From RGIG8700 sp045648505 (lineage in GTDB: Bacteria; Bacillota; Clostridia; RGIG6154): a stretch of DNA of 64,000 nt. Both the position numbers and the translations under genes were made by a program. The DNA is taken from positions 1 through 64,000 of the forward strand of contig JAZROD010000049.1 in assembly GCA_045648505.1 (NCBI GenBank). Reading direction: 5' to 3'. The notes under the pieces are model-generated. The model worked only from the letters and a program-made list of their open reading frames with translations. It had not been told where the DNA came from and searched no databases. This document shows, in pieces, positions 8,074-16,684 of the stretch (positions are counted from its first letter, which is position 1; every line of letters begins with the position of its first letter).

Positions 8074-8111
8074 AATTTATTGAACTCTGTAAATCCAGAG
8101 TCCAATAAATT
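8074..8111 (-). terminator. 16-bp hairpin after fucU
   Basis: Arms 8074-8089 and 8096-8111 pair over 16 positions with one mismatch and a 6-base loop. It lies 49 bases beyond the stop codon of the FucU gene, the last gene of the long sugar operon. The following bases (GGTTGTAAAC on the minus strand) are not a good U-tract, so it may be a weak terminator or an mRNA 3'-end stabiliser. Confidence 0.5.
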
Positions 8112-8159
8112 AGTTATTTACGTGTTTGTAAAAGCAACTTGTTCTCTATTTGAAACCGC

Positions 8160-8600
8160 CTACTCTATCACAACACCTTTTTGTAGCATTATGTTAGCAT
8201 ATATAGCAGTTTCACCTGTAGCAACAATTACATATGCAGTTTTTGCATCATCATAGAACTTAAAACGTTCTATTTCAGCAAACACTTTTTCACCACGGGA
8301 ATCATATTTTTTTACTATTTCTTTATATGTATCCCATATTGGTGTTTTTACATTATCACCCGGAACAACTTGCATCAAAGTAACAGGGCAATCCACGTAT
8401 GTGTCAAGAGGAATTAGCTTTAAAATTGCATCAAGGATTTCAGGCACTCCGTGACCATCTGCGCGAATTACAATCGTGTCTTTCCCAACACTTTCTGCCG
8501 GGAAATTGCCATCAGCTATAACTATCCTGTCACCATGTCCCATTTCCATAAGCACTTTTAATAATTCAGGTGAAACGATTTTAGGTATTCCTTTTAACAT
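8160..8600 (-). CDS. fucU: L-fucose mutarotase / RbsD-FucU family protein
   Basis: A 146-residue RbsD/FucU-family protein; these catalyse alpha-beta anomer conversion of free sugars such as L-fucose or D-ribose in the cytoplasm. The N-terminal MLKGIPKIVSPELLKVL and MGHGDRIVIADGNFPA signature (conserved His and Asp) is closer to FucU than to RbsD, and the TGETAIYAN C-terminal stretch also fits FucU. GAGGAAA lies upstream of the ATG. It ends the uronate operon. A mutarotase here suggests that free fucose or another monosaccharide is released in this pathway, but no fucose isomerase or fuculose kinase is recognisable in the window, apart from the unassigned FGGY kinase at 22549-24021. Confidence 0.85.
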   Translation of the reverse strand: MLKGIPKIVSPELLKVLMEMGHGDRIVIADGNFPAESVGKDTIVIRADGHGVPEILDAILKLIPLDTYVDCPVTLMQVVPGDNVKTPIWDTYKEIVKKYDSRGEKVFAEIERFKFYDDAKTAYVIVATGETAIYANIMLQKGVVIE

Positions 8601-8668
8601 TTCTCATTTCCTCATTTCCTCTTTTCTATCTAACTTCCAAAGAAATATGTTCCGTTTATTTGTTGTCT

Positions 8669-9496
8669 CTATAAAAACAAAGTCTCTCCACCTTTAATGG
8701 AGTATGTTTTTCCACTCTCAATAAACCATACTTCTGTTATAGTTGGATTGTATATTGCCTTTTTGTCTACACTCGTAAGCAAACTCTCGTATGCTTTTAT
8801 ATAATCATAAATTTCAATATTGGTTGCATACCAAACATCATCCTTAAAACTTACAAATTCTGCAAGTTTTTCAATGACACTCCAATTATCATTATTATCG
8901 AACTCATAGCTATGTCCCCATATATAAAACATCCAGTTTTCGTTAGCATATCTTGATTTTCCATTAACAAATTTATCAGCCAAACTCATTAAATTAGGAT
9001 TGCTATGATGACATGTTGGATGTAACTTCAACCAATTCTCAGGAAGTGTGAATTTTTCAGTCGATTTTACGGTTCTCGAATAACATATTCCTGCTTTTTC
9101 AAGCAAATCTATAACACGTTCATCATATGTTCCAAATGGATATGCCATTCCGCGTGCAAAAGTTTTATACTGTTCTTCAATATTCTTTCTGTCAATTAAT
9201 ATTTCTTCCAAAATTTCGTCAGATTTCATCTGTTCTAAAAAAGGATGAGTATATGCATGAACAGCGACTTCGTGTCCTGAGTTTATATATAATCCCTGTG
9301 CTTCTGACAATTTCAATCTTCCGTAAAATCTTTCTCTTTCTTCGTTTTCAGGAAGATATAGACCTGTGTTTATATTAAAAGTACCCTTTAAGCCGTACTT
9401 ATTAAATAAATCTATCAGTCTTATATCCTGAACAACACCATCATCATAACTAAATGTAATAACCTTGGACTTTCCGTCCTTTAGTTTCATATACAT
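8669..9496 (-). CDS. Polysaccharide deacetylase (CE4, NodB-type)
   Basis: A 275-residue NodB-homology deacetylase. Motif 1 is TFSYDDG (D18, D19), motif 2 is HEVAVHAYTHP (metal ligands H80 and H84), and motif 3 resembles GMAYPFGTYDERV. It removes N- or O-acetyl groups from sugars with a divalent metal. There is no signal peptide, so it acts inside the cell, unlike peptidoglycan deacetylases; the target is probably an acetylated oligosaccharide brought in by the Lpl transporter (inference). GAGGT precedes the first ATG; a second in-frame ATG two codons later is less well placed. It sits between fucU and kduD in the same direction with small gaps. Confidence 0.88.
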   Translation of the reverse strand: MYMKLKDGKSKVITFSYDDGVVQDIRLIDLFNKYGLKGTFNINTGLYLPENEERERFYGRLKLSEAQGLYINSGHEVAVHAYTHPFLEQMKSDEILEEILIDRKNIEEQYKTFARGMAYPFGTYDERVIDLLEKAGICYSRTVKSTEKFTLPENWLKLHPTCHHSNPNLMSLADKFVNGKSRYANENWMFYIWGHSYEFDNNDNWSVIEKLAEFVSFKDDVWYATNIEIYDYIKAYESLLTSVDKKAIYNPTITEVWFIESGKTYSIKGGETLFL

Positions 9497-9521
9497 TACT
9501 CTTACCTCACTTATGTATTAA

Positions 9522-10310
9522 TTATTTAGGTTGCTTTCCAATGTATGCTAAGATTCCACCATCAACATATAGAATATGACCGTTAACTGCATCTGATGCA
9601 CTTGATGCTAAGAATACAGCAGGTCCAACTAATTCTTCTGGGTCAAGCCATCTGCCTGCAGGAGTCTTTGCACAAATAAATGAGTCAAACGGATGCTTTG
9701 AACCGTCTGCCTGCGGTTCACGAAGAGGAGCAGTCTGTGGCGTTGCAATATATCCTGGACCAATACCATTACACTGAATGTTATATTCGCCATATTCTGA
9801 ACAAATATTTCTTGTAAGCATCTTAAGTCCACCTTTTGCAGAAGCATAAGCTGAAACTGTTTCTCTGCCAAGTTCTGACATCATTGAGCAGATATTGATA
9901 ATTTTTCCGCCACCTTTTTTAATCATTGATGGGATTACTGCCTTAGCACAAATAAATGGAGCATTAAGGTCAACATCAATTACCTGTCTGAATTCTGCTG
10001 CACTCATTTCATGCATAGGGATTCTCTTGATAATGCCTGCGTTATTTACAAGTATATCAATAACGCCTACTGTTTCTTCAATGTCCTTTACCATAGCGTT
10101 AACTGCATCTTCATCAGTTACATCACAGATATAACCTTTAGCTTCAATACCCTCTGCCTTATAGTTTTCAAGTCCTTTATTTAAGAATTCTTCGTTAATA
10201 TCGTTAAATACAATTTTTGCTCCTGCATTTGCAAGTCCCTTTGCAATTGCAAAGCCAATGCCATATGATGCACCTGTAACAAGTGCCACTTTTCCGTCTA
10301 ATCTAAACAT
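9522..10310 (-). CDS. kduD: 2-dehydro-3-deoxy-D-gluconate 5-dehydrogenase (KduD-type SDR)
   Basis: A 262-residue short-chain dehydrogenase. The nucleotide-binding glycine motif is TGASYGIG (residues 12-19), NNAG is at 89-92, and the catalytic S142, Y155, K159 are present. In the Kdu route it interconverts 3-deoxy-D-glycero-2,5-hexodiulosonate and 2-keto-3-deoxygluconate using NAD(P)H. Gluconate 5-dehydrogenases are close relatives and would be annotated the same way, but KduI, KdgK and KdgA in the same operon favour KduD. GGAGG lies 6 bases before the ATG. The protein carries an insertion around residues 195-215 (REPQADGSKHPFDSF), common in this subgroup. Confidence 0.88.
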   Translation of the reverse strand: MFRLDGKVALVTGASYGIGFAIAKGLANAGAKIVFNDINEEFLNKGLENYKAEGIEAKGYICDVTDEDAVNAMVKDIEETVGVIDILVNNAGIIKRIPMHEMSAAEFRQVIDVDLNAPFICAKAVIPSMIKKGGGKIINICSMMSELGRETVSAYASAKGGLKMLTRNICSEYGEYNIQCNGIGPGYIATPQTAPLREPQADGSKHPFDSFICAKTPAGRWLDPEELVGPAVFLASSASDAVNGHILYVDGGILAYIGKQPK

Positions 10311-10325
10311 ATTTTTCCTCCAAAA

Positions 10326-11678
10326 TCACAAATTTTCTCCGTTAGTTTCTATAACTTCCTTATACCAGTATCCGCTATCTTTTATGATTCGTTCCTGATT
10401 CCGGTAATCAACAAAAACCAAACCAAATCTTTCTTTATATCCCGATTCCCATTCAAAATTATCCATAAACGACCAATGAAAATAACCACGCACATCTGTA
10501 CCAGCGTTTATTGCTTTTTTAACTTCTAATAAATATCGATGCAAGAAATCGATTCTGTTACTATCGTGCACTTCTCCATCAAGGGAAATTACATCTGCAC
10601 ATGATATACCATTTTCAGATACATAAATTGGCAAATTATATCTCTCTGTCATAAATTTCAAAGTCCATCCTAATGCTTCAGGTGTGATTGGCCAATTAAA
10701 TGCAGTTTTTGGAAATCCGTCATATCTTTCAACTAATTCAATATTCCCATTTACTTCTCTATACTCTTTTCCGTTATATAAGTTAATACAAGAAAAATCT
10801 AATGGTTGGTTAATTTCTTTTAGATCTTCTTCCCAATTACTCGGCAAATAATCTTCAAGATATTTTAATCCACTTTCAGGATATTTACCTAAAAATACTG
10901 GGTCACTATACCATGATATAGACCAATCCCAACTATTTGGTTCAACTTCAAATAGTTTTGTTTTTGCCGCATTTATATCCATATAAGATTCTGTATGCGG
11001 ATATGTTCCAGAACCTGTAGGTGCATATCCAATCTGTATATCTTTAGCACCAAACTCCCGCATAGCTTTAACCGCTTTACCATGCGCCAACATCAGATTA
11101 TGAGAGGCAATAACCATCTCTTCTTTTGATAATTTTAATCCGGGAGCTTTAGTTCCAGTACCATATCCTAACCCTATAATACATTGGGGTTCATTAATAG
11201 TTATGAATTTTTTCACTCTATCAGAAAAAGCTTTTACAACAACTGTAGCATATTCTACAAACCAGTCAGCTATTTCTCTGTTTAGCCATCCACCTCTATA
11301 ATGTAACGCAACAGGCAAATCCCAATGATAAAGGGTTATATATGGTTCGATATCATTATTGATTAATTCATCAATTAAATCATTATAAAATTGAATTCCT
11401 TTTTCATTTACTTCACCAATACCATCAGGAATAATTCGAGACCACGCAATTGAAAAACGATATGCTTTAACACCCAGATTCTTCATTAAAGCAATATCTT
11501 CTTTATATTTATGATAATGATCACAAGCAATCTTTCCTGTTTGATTCATATAAATTTTTCCGTCTTGTTCGCAATAAGCATCCCAAATTGATTTACCTTT
11601 TCCATCTTCATTATAAGCACCTTCAATTTGATATGACGCTGTTGCTACTCCCCATACAAAATCAGTTGTAAAACCCAT
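10326..11678 (-). CDS. GH1 beta-glycosidase
   Basis: A 450-residue glycoside hydrolase family 1 enzyme of normal length, a single TIM barrel. The acid/base glutamate is E163 in TINEPQ and the nucleophile is E355 in VSENGIS. The N-terminal FVWGVATASYQIEGA signature is complete. It has no signal peptide, so it hydrolyses imported beta-glucosides or beta-galactosides in the cytoplasm. I see no 6-phospho-specific residue pattern and no PTS genes nearby, which fits import by the ABC transporter as non-phosphorylated sugars. It sits between kdgK and kduD with 12- and 15-base gaps. Confidence 0.95.
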   Translation of the reverse strand: MGFTTDFVWGVATASYQIEGAYNEDGKGKSIWDAYCEQDGKIYMNQTGKIACDHYHKYKEDIALMKNLGVKAYRFSIAWSRIIPDGIGEVNEKGIQFYNDLIDELINNDIEPYITLYHWDLPVALHYRGGWLNREIADWFVEYATVVVKAFSDRVKKFITINEPQCIIGLGYGTGTKAPGLKLSKEEMVIASHNLMLAHGKAVKAMREFGAKDIQIGYAPTGSGTYPHTESYMDINAAKTKLFEVEPNSWDWSISWYSDPVFLGKYPESGLKYLEDYLPSNWEEDLKEINQPLDFSCINLYNGKEYREVNGNIELVERYDGFPKTAFNWPITPEALGWTLKFMTERYNLPIYVSENGISCADVISLDGEVHDSNRIDFLHRYLLEVKKAINAGTDVRGYFHWSFMDNFEWESGYKERFGLVFVDYRNQERIIKDSGYWYKEVIETNGENL

Positions 11679-11690
11679 TATGTAATCTCC

Positions 11691-12788
11691 TTACCTCTGT
11701 ACTCTTGCTCCTGCTCCACCCATAATAGCTTCAACCTCTTTCAGATTTGCCATTGTAGTATCACCCGGTGTAGTCATAGCAAGTGCTCCGTGTGCTGCAC
11801 CATAATTTACAGCAAGTTCCGGATTTTGCGTTGTCATAAGTCCATAAATAAGACCTGATGCAAAGGAGTCGCCTCCACCAACTCTGTCCATAATTTCCAA
11901 AGCTTTATAATCCTTTGCCTTATAAACCTCACCATCTGCCCAGCAGATTGCACTCCAGTCATTAACAGTTGCAGTTTTTACTTCTCTTAAGGTTGTAGCA
12001 ATAACCTTAAAGTTAGGATATTGTTTTGCTGCCTCATTAATCATCTTTTTGTAGCCGTCAAGGTTAAGTTCCTTAAGGTTTTCGTCATTACCCTCAACCT
12101 GAAGACCTAAACAAGCAGTAAAGTCTTCCTCATTACCTATCATTACATCAACATATTTAGCAATTTCCTTATTTACTTCCTGTGCCTTTTCGAGTCCGCC
12201 GATTGCACTCCACATTGACGGTCTGTAGTTAAGGTCATAGGATATGATTGTTCCATATTTCTTTGCAATCTTTACAGCTTCCAATACGGTTTCACAAGAC
12301 TGTTCGGAAAGAGCTGCATATATTCCGCCTGTATGAAGCCAGCGAACACCTAATGTTCCGAATATATATTCAAAATCAAAATCTTTTGGAGTAGCTTTTG
12401 AGATAGCTGTGTTAGCTCTGTCTGAGCAACCAACTGCACCTCTTATTCCAAAACCACGTTCTGTAAAATTAAGACCGTTTCTGCAAATTCTTCCGATACC
12501 GTCTGTCTTTGCCCAATGGATAAGAGATGTATCAACACCGCCCTGTTCAATGAAGTCCTGCATAAGATATCCGACTTCGTTTTCAGCAAAGGCAGTAATT
12601 ACCGCAGTATCCATCTTAAAGCACTTATGTAAACCACGGATTACATTATATTCTCCGCCACCTTCCCAAGCACGGAACTGTCTTGCTGTTCTTATTCTAC
12701 CCTCACCCGGATCAAGTCTCAACATTACCTCGCCAAGTGATACAGCATCAAACTTACACTTTTCTTTAGACTTTAAATTCAAGTTCAT
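11691..12788 (-). CDS. kdgK: 2-keto-3-deoxygluconate kinase (PfkB family)
   Basis: A 365-residue PfkB-type sugar kinase that phosphorylates 2-keto-3-deoxygluconate to KDPG with ATP. The N-terminal LGEVMLRLDPG and the C-terminal RVGGGDSFASGLIYG (catalytic Asp in GGGDS) are characteristic. It is somewhat longer than the common 310-residue KdgK and belongs to the clostridial/Bacteroidetes long type. The frame can be extended seven codons to a GTG, but AGGGGG is correctly spaced (9 bases) from the ATG ending at 12788. It lies immediately after kdgA, so the two last steps of the pathway are made together. Confidence 0.92.
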   Translation of the reverse strand: MNLNLKSKEKCKFDAVSLGEVMLRLDPGEGRIRTARQFRAWEGGGEYNVIRGLHKCFKMDTAVITAFAENEVGYLMQDFIEQGGVDTSLIHWAKTDGIGRICRNGLNFTERGFGIRGAVGCSDRANTAISKATPKDFDFEYIFGTLGVRWLHTGGIYAALSEQSCETVLEAVKIAKKYGTIISYDLNYRPSMWSAIGGLEKAQEVNKEIAKYVDVMIGNEEDFTACLGLQVEGNDENLKELNLDGYKKMINEAAKQYPNFKVIATTLREVKTATVNDWSAICWADGEVYKAKDYKALEIMDRVGGGDSFASGLIYGLMTTQNPELAVNYGAAHGALAMTTPGDTTMANLKEVEAIMGGAGARVQR

Positions 12789-12801
12789 TTTGTATAACCC
12801 C

Positions 12802-13440
12802 CTAAGCACGAATGCTTTTTACAAGCTCTACCGCTTCCTTTGTAAGAGCTGTTATTTCGTCAAACTTACCTTCTGTGATAAGGTCTCCCTTTACCATCCA
12901 GCTACCACCACAGCATACAATGTTACTGCAAGAAAGATATTCTGATAAGTTCTTTGCACTAATACCACCTGTCGGCATAAACTTAACCATACCATAAGGA
13001 GCGCCCATTGCTTTAATCATCGCAACGCCGCCTGCCTGCTCTGCAGGAAAGAATTTGATTACCTTAAGTCCTCTTTTTACTGCCTGTGCAACTTCTGACG
13101 GAGTTATACAGCCTGGGAAAACAGGTATATTCTTATTAAGGCAGTAGTCCACAATTTCTGCGTCAAATCCCGGAGATACAATAAATTTTGCACCAGCATT
13201 TACTGCTCTATCCACCTGTTCAGTCGTAAGAACTGTTCCTGCACCAACTAACATCTCAGGGTACTTTTCACTCATAAGTCTTATAGACTCTTCAGCAGCG
13301 TCTGTTCTGAATGTTACCTCAGCACAGGAAAGTCCTCCTTCAATCAAAGCATCTGCAAGAGGAATTGCATCCTTTGTATCCTTTAATACAACAACAGGTA
13401 CTACACCGTATTCTTCAAGTTTTTGTTCCATAGTTTTCAT
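12802..13440 (-). CDS. eda: KDPG/KHG aldolase
   Basis: A 212-residue class I aldolase (Eda/KdgA), normal length. It splits 2-keto-3-deoxy-6-phosphogluconate into pyruvate and glyceraldehyde 3-phosphate. The Schiff-base lysine is K129 in VIKFFPAE, and E41 in CAEVTFRT is the conserved acid. GAGGG precedes the ATG. Its start codon overlaps the stop of the KduI gene (TAATG), so the two are translationally coupled. With KduI, KduD and KdgK it completes the unsaturated-uronate pathway. Confidence 0.95.
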   Translation of the reverse strand: MKTMEQKLEEYGVVPVVVLKDTKDAIPLADALIEGGLSCAEVTFRTDAAEESIRLMSEKYPEMLVGAGTVLTTEQVDRAVNAGAKFIVSPGFDAEIVDYCLNKNIPVFPGCITPSEVAQAVKRGLKVIKFFPAEQAGGVAMIKAMGAPYGMVKFMPTGGISAKNLSEYLSCSNIVCCGGSWMVKGDLITEGKFDEITALTKEAVELVKSIRA

Positions 13441-15056
13441 TATCTTAAATCCCTCGTTTCGATATGGTCCATATCAGTAAATTCCTGATTTTCACCGCAC
13501 ATTGCCCAGATGAATGAGTAGTTCTTTGTACCAACTCCTGAGTGAATTGACCAGCTTGGTGAAATAACTGCTTCTTCATTGTGCATAATGATGTGTCTTG
13601 TTTCGTTTGGTTCACCCATCATATGGAATACTGCATCATTTTCATCCATATCAAGGTACATATATACTTCCATTCTTCTGTCGTGAGTATGAGATGGCAT
13701 TGTGTTCCAGTTTGAACCCGGTTCAAGCTGTGTAAGTCCCATAGCAAGCTGACAAGATTTAATTACTTCAGGATGAATGTACTGATTGATAACTCTCTTG
13801 TTACAATCTTCCACACTACCGCAAGGAACCTTCTTTGCCTTTGTAATATCAATTTTAACGATTGGGTATGTAGCGTGTGCAGGGCATGATGATACATAGA
13901 ACTTTGCAGGGTCTTCTGTATCAACACTCTTGAACTTGATTTCCTTATTTCCCATACCGATATATATACCATCTCTTGGGTTCATTTCATATTCTGTTCC
14001 GTTAACAGTGATAATACCCTTGCCACCAACATTGATACATCCCATTTCTCTTCTTTCAAGGAAATACTCACTTGCAAGTTCTTTTCCGCCAACAAGTTGT
14101 AACTCCTGATATACAGGCATTAAACCTGCTGTGATGATTCTATCAATATGGCTGTATACCATTCTGATATTATCTTTGGTGAATAGCTTTGAGATGTGAA
14201 ATTCCTCTCTTAGTCTGTTTGTGTCATAATTCTTTACGTCCTTTGGGTTTGATGCATTTCTGATTTCCATTTTACTTAAATCCTCCTTAATATAATTTCC
14301 ATATACTTCTATTTGCGAAAGAGCTGCCCATGAAAACGGCAATTCTGCTTGCTTAAAATTAGTTAAATGTATTATTCTTGTTTTTTTACATTCATCTAAC
14401 ATTAGCGACTGTTTTTTTTCTGTTTTTTCGAAGTGCATTGTTTGTGCTGTATTGTCCGAAAACTTAACATCAACACTCTTCCAGTATGTATCGTGAGGAA
14501 AATGTGCTCTTAAAGTGAACACTATTTCTTTAATTTCAACTTCTGCTCCAAAATCAAGATAATATTCAAGATCTTCTCTAGCTCCCCCTGCCCATGAATG
14601 ATATGGATAATTACCATGGTTGGTATTTTCACAAACACCATCTATTGCATTTCTTTCATAAAAGCAAGGAGCTTCACGAGTTACAAGATTTGCATACACA
14701 TGGGGGAAGTATTTCTTCTGACCTCTTTTATCATAGGGGTTTAAAGCAATATTTCTATGCTCATATGCAATTTGGTCAGCCTCGCAAACTTTGATAATAT
14801 GTCTATCTCCGGAGAATGCATTTTCCGAATATCCATCCATTAAAATTCCATAAGGTATTTCGTACTCAAATGAACCATTTGGCAAATAAATAATACTTTC
14901 TTCGAGAGTTTCATCAAGTTTAACGGAAATAAATTCACACATATGTGCTAACACCAAAATCTTATCACCTTCAAGAAACTTAGCATTATATTCAACTATT
15001 ATCTCATTTCCCTTTTTCGTATACAGTTCTCTTCCGGTTTTGCTTATAATTCTCAA
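13440..15056 (-). CDS. kduI: KduI (5-keto-4-deoxyuronate isomerase) fused to an N-terminal sugar-binding-like module
   Basis: A 538-codon frame. Residues 263-538 are a complete KduI (276 residues, normal family length): YSHIDRI, YFLERREMGCINVGG, metal ligands in SHTHDRRMEVY and the last His in SWSIHSG. KduI converts 5-keto-4-deoxyuronate to 3-deoxy-hexodiulosonate. Residues 1-262 are an unrelated beta-rich module with FPHVYANLVTREAP, a SWAGGAREDLEYYLDFG core and SWAALSQIEVYG, similar in style to F5/8 carbohydrate-binding domains; I believe close relatives exist as separate genes. An ideal ribosome binding site lies in the linker (annotated separately), so free KduI is probably also made. The upstream frame has no ATG near its own AAGGAGGG: only TTG at 15056 (14 bases away) or ATT at 15065. 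Either a true fusion or two genes joined by loss of a stop. Confidence 0.88.
   Translation of the reverse strand: MRIISKTGRELYTKKGNEIIVEYNAKFLEGDKILVLAHMCEFISVKLDETLEESIIYLPNGSFEYEIPYGILMDGYSENAFSGDRHIIKVCEADQIAYEHRNIALNPYDKRGQKKYFPHVYANLVTREAPCFYERNAIDGVCENTNHGNYPYHSWAGGAREDLEYYLDFGAEVEIKEIVFTLRAHFPHDTYWKSVDVKFSDNTAQTMHFEKTEKKQSLMLDECKKTRIIHLTNFKQAELPFSWAALSQIEVYGNYIKEDLSKMEIRNASNPKDVKNYDTNRLREEFHISKLFTKDNIRMVYSHIDRIITAGLMPVYQELQLVGGKELASEYFLERREMGCINVGGKGIITVNGTEYEMNPRDGIYIGMGNKEIKFKSVDTEDPAKFYVSSCPAHATYPIVKIDITKAKKVPCGSVEDCNKRVINQYIHPEVIKSCQLAMGLTQLEPGSNWNTMPSHTHDRRMEVYMYLDMDENDAVFHMMGEPNETRHIIMHNEEAVISPSWSIHSGVGTKNYSFIWAMCGENQEFTDMDHIETRDLR
14268..14288 (-). promoter_or_regulatory. Internal ribosome binding site and ATG for stand-alone KduI
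   Basis: Inside the fused frame, AAGGAGGA (14288-14281) precedes an ATG (14270-14268) by about 10 bases. That ATG is exactly where KduI proteins normally start, and it encodes MEIRNAS. The site also encodes the linker IKEDLSK. This is as strong as any start in the window and much better than the start of the fused frame, so a 276-residue KduI is very likely produced whatever happens upstream. Confidence 0.8.
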
Positions 15057-15080
15057 CTCTAAAATAAATATCCCTCCTTA

Positions 15081-15911
15081 TCAAAAATTTTCTTTATAAA
15101 ATTTAACAACATCATTTCTAACTTCATTTAATTTATTTTCACTAATCTCTTCAAGGATTATTGGAATTTCCGGATTGTGTTTCTTTACAATATCAATAAT
15201 TGATTTCAAATCTAATAATCCTTTAGAAGGATACTCATACTTGATATTGTCATTTTCTAATACAAAATCCTTCAAGTGCAGAACCATTGTTTTGTCAATT
15301 AAAAGTTTTACAAATTCATCATAGATATTTGTTTGCTTTCCGTAATTATCAACATTAAGATAGTTTACTGGATCAAATATAACTTTAACATTGTCAGAGT
15401 TTAAATCATCAATTAATCTTTTCATTTTTTGAGGTGTATTAATAACAAAGCAATGTACGCCTTCAATTGCTATATTTACCCCAAGTTCTTCAGCTTTTTG
15501 GCAAAGAACACGCATATTTTCAAGCAAATACTGATAAGCTTCCTCTGTATCATTCTTATAGATATCTATTTTTTTACCTACAAATCCTGTTTCAAGGCCA
15601 ACAGCTTCAGCACCTATATACTTAGCATAATAAAGATTTTCAATAAAATAATCTATATTTTTTTGTAATTGTTCTGTGTCTGTTTCACTTGGATTAATAT
15701 AACATCCCAAAACAGGTATTTTAATACCATTCTTTTTAAACAACTCTCCTATACTTGTTGCATATTCTTTGGAAAACATCCCCTCTTCAAATCCAGAAAT
15801 TGATTTTTTCAAGACAAGTTGAATATACTTTACAGAATACCTTTGGCATTTCTCTATTAACTGCTCTATAGTAGTAGCATCAAAGTCATGTCCTCTCATT
15901 CCAAAATTCAA
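15081..15911 (-). CDS. Xylose-isomerase-like TIM-barrel protein (sugar phosphate isomerase/epimerase)
   Basis: A protein of about 276 residues of the AP-endonuclease-2/xylose-isomerase-like barrel family. Recognisable strands include IKIPVLGCYINP, GAEAVGLETGF, VNIAIEGVH, VKVIFDPVNYL, MVLHLKDF and IPIILEEIS; conserved Glu, His and Asp at strand ends are the usual metal ligands. Members epimerise or isomerise ketoses or keto-acids. The substrate here is unknown. The reading frame can be extended to a TTG at 15935, but GGAGGTGA lies just before the TTG ending at 15911, giving an N-terminus NFGMRGHDFDA that fits the first barrel strand. A TTG start is unusual and its choice is moderately certain. 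Confidence 0.8.
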   Translation of the reverse strand: MNFGMRGHDFDATTIEQLIEKCQRYSVKYIQLVLKKSISGFEEGMFSKEYATSIGELFKKNGIKIPVLGCYINPSETDTEQLQKNIDYFIENLYYAKYIGAEAVGLETGFVGKKIDIYKNDTEEAYQYLLENMRVLCQKAEELGVNIAIEGVHCFVINTPQKMKRLIDDLNSDNVKVIFDPVNYLNVDNYGKQTNIYDEFVKLLIDKTMVLHLKDFVLENDNIKYEYPSKGLLDLKSIIDIVKKHNPEIPIILEEISENKLNEVRNDVVKFYKENF

Positions 15912-15931
15912 CAAACTCACCTCCATACAAA

Positions 15932-16669
15932 TCAAAGATCCTCAATTTCGCATTTTACATCTTCATACTCTATTTCAGTAAATGTTCTATCTGCGTTCTC
16001 AATTTTCTGAAATTCATAATAATATCTTAAGCCGAATTCACGAAGTGATTTTGAATTGAAATGTAGATTATCCGGGTTCGATGTTAATCCGGAAGATGAA
16101 ACAAGTCTCAGCATTCGTTTTTCTTGAACAATCTGCTTTAATTGTTCGTTAATCTTTAAATAATTCATATATTCAGGTGTCTCCCCCAAATACTCACCTA
16201 GCTCACCTATCAAAAAAGGTGTTTCAACTAACTGTAAATCTGTACAAATATCATTGTAAAATTTTAAAAATCTCTCCTTGTATGTATTACAAAGTGATTC
16301 TTCACAATCTGATTCCCCTTGATGCCACAACACTCCAACTAAGTGAGATGTTCTTTCAGCTTGTTTTGTTTGAAATACAGCATTATCATAAAGTAAAGTT
16401 CCTTTTTGCCATTGCTCTAATTTTGTTCCACCATCGGCACATGGAATCAAGCCAACTTCTACACCATGCTCTTTTTGATATGCATCTGCAAAGCTTTCGG
16501 CTAAACTTATTCCGGAAAATCGTCTATCACAATTAATTGGAACATACATTTTCTGCCATCTTCCATTCCTCAAAACCTTTATATTAGGGTTTTCTATTGG
16601 TTCAACTTCGTCTACAAAGCCTCTTCCTGCCATATTCGATTGTCCTATTAAAAGAAAAGAATGTATCAT
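15932..16669 (-). CDS. SASA-family carbohydrate acetylesterase
   Basis: About 245 residues of the sialate O-acetylesterase-like (SASA, formerly DUF303) SGNH fold. Block I is IGQSNMAG with the nucleophile S11 and block III contains LWHQGESD. The catalytic His is probably in the NPDNLHFNS segment. Family members remove acetyl groups from xylan, pectin or sialic acids. There is no signal peptide, so it deacetylates imported oligosaccharides. A GTG 15 bases upstream is in frame, but GAGGT is spaced for the ATG ending at 16669. It starts 15 bases after the GH88 gene. Confidence 0.85.
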   Translation of the reverse strand: MIHSFLLIGQSNMAGRGFVDEVEPIENPNIKVLRNGRWQKMYVPINCDRRFSGISLAESFADAYQKEHGVEVGLIPCADGGTKLEQWQKGTLLYDNAVFQTKQAERTSHLVGVLWHQGESDCEESLCNTYKERFLKFYNDICTDLQLVETPFLIGELGEYLGETPEYMNYLKINEQLKQIVQEKRMLRLVSSSGLTSNPDNLHFNSKSLREFGLRYYYEFQKIENADRTFTEIEYEDVKCEIEDL

Positions 16670-16684
16670 TTTTACCTCATTCAC

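Noticed and set aside
12409..12945. 178-codon plus-strand frame opposite kdgK and kdgA
   Set aside because: Antisense shadow of two well-supported genes, with the low-complexity composition expected of a complement frame.
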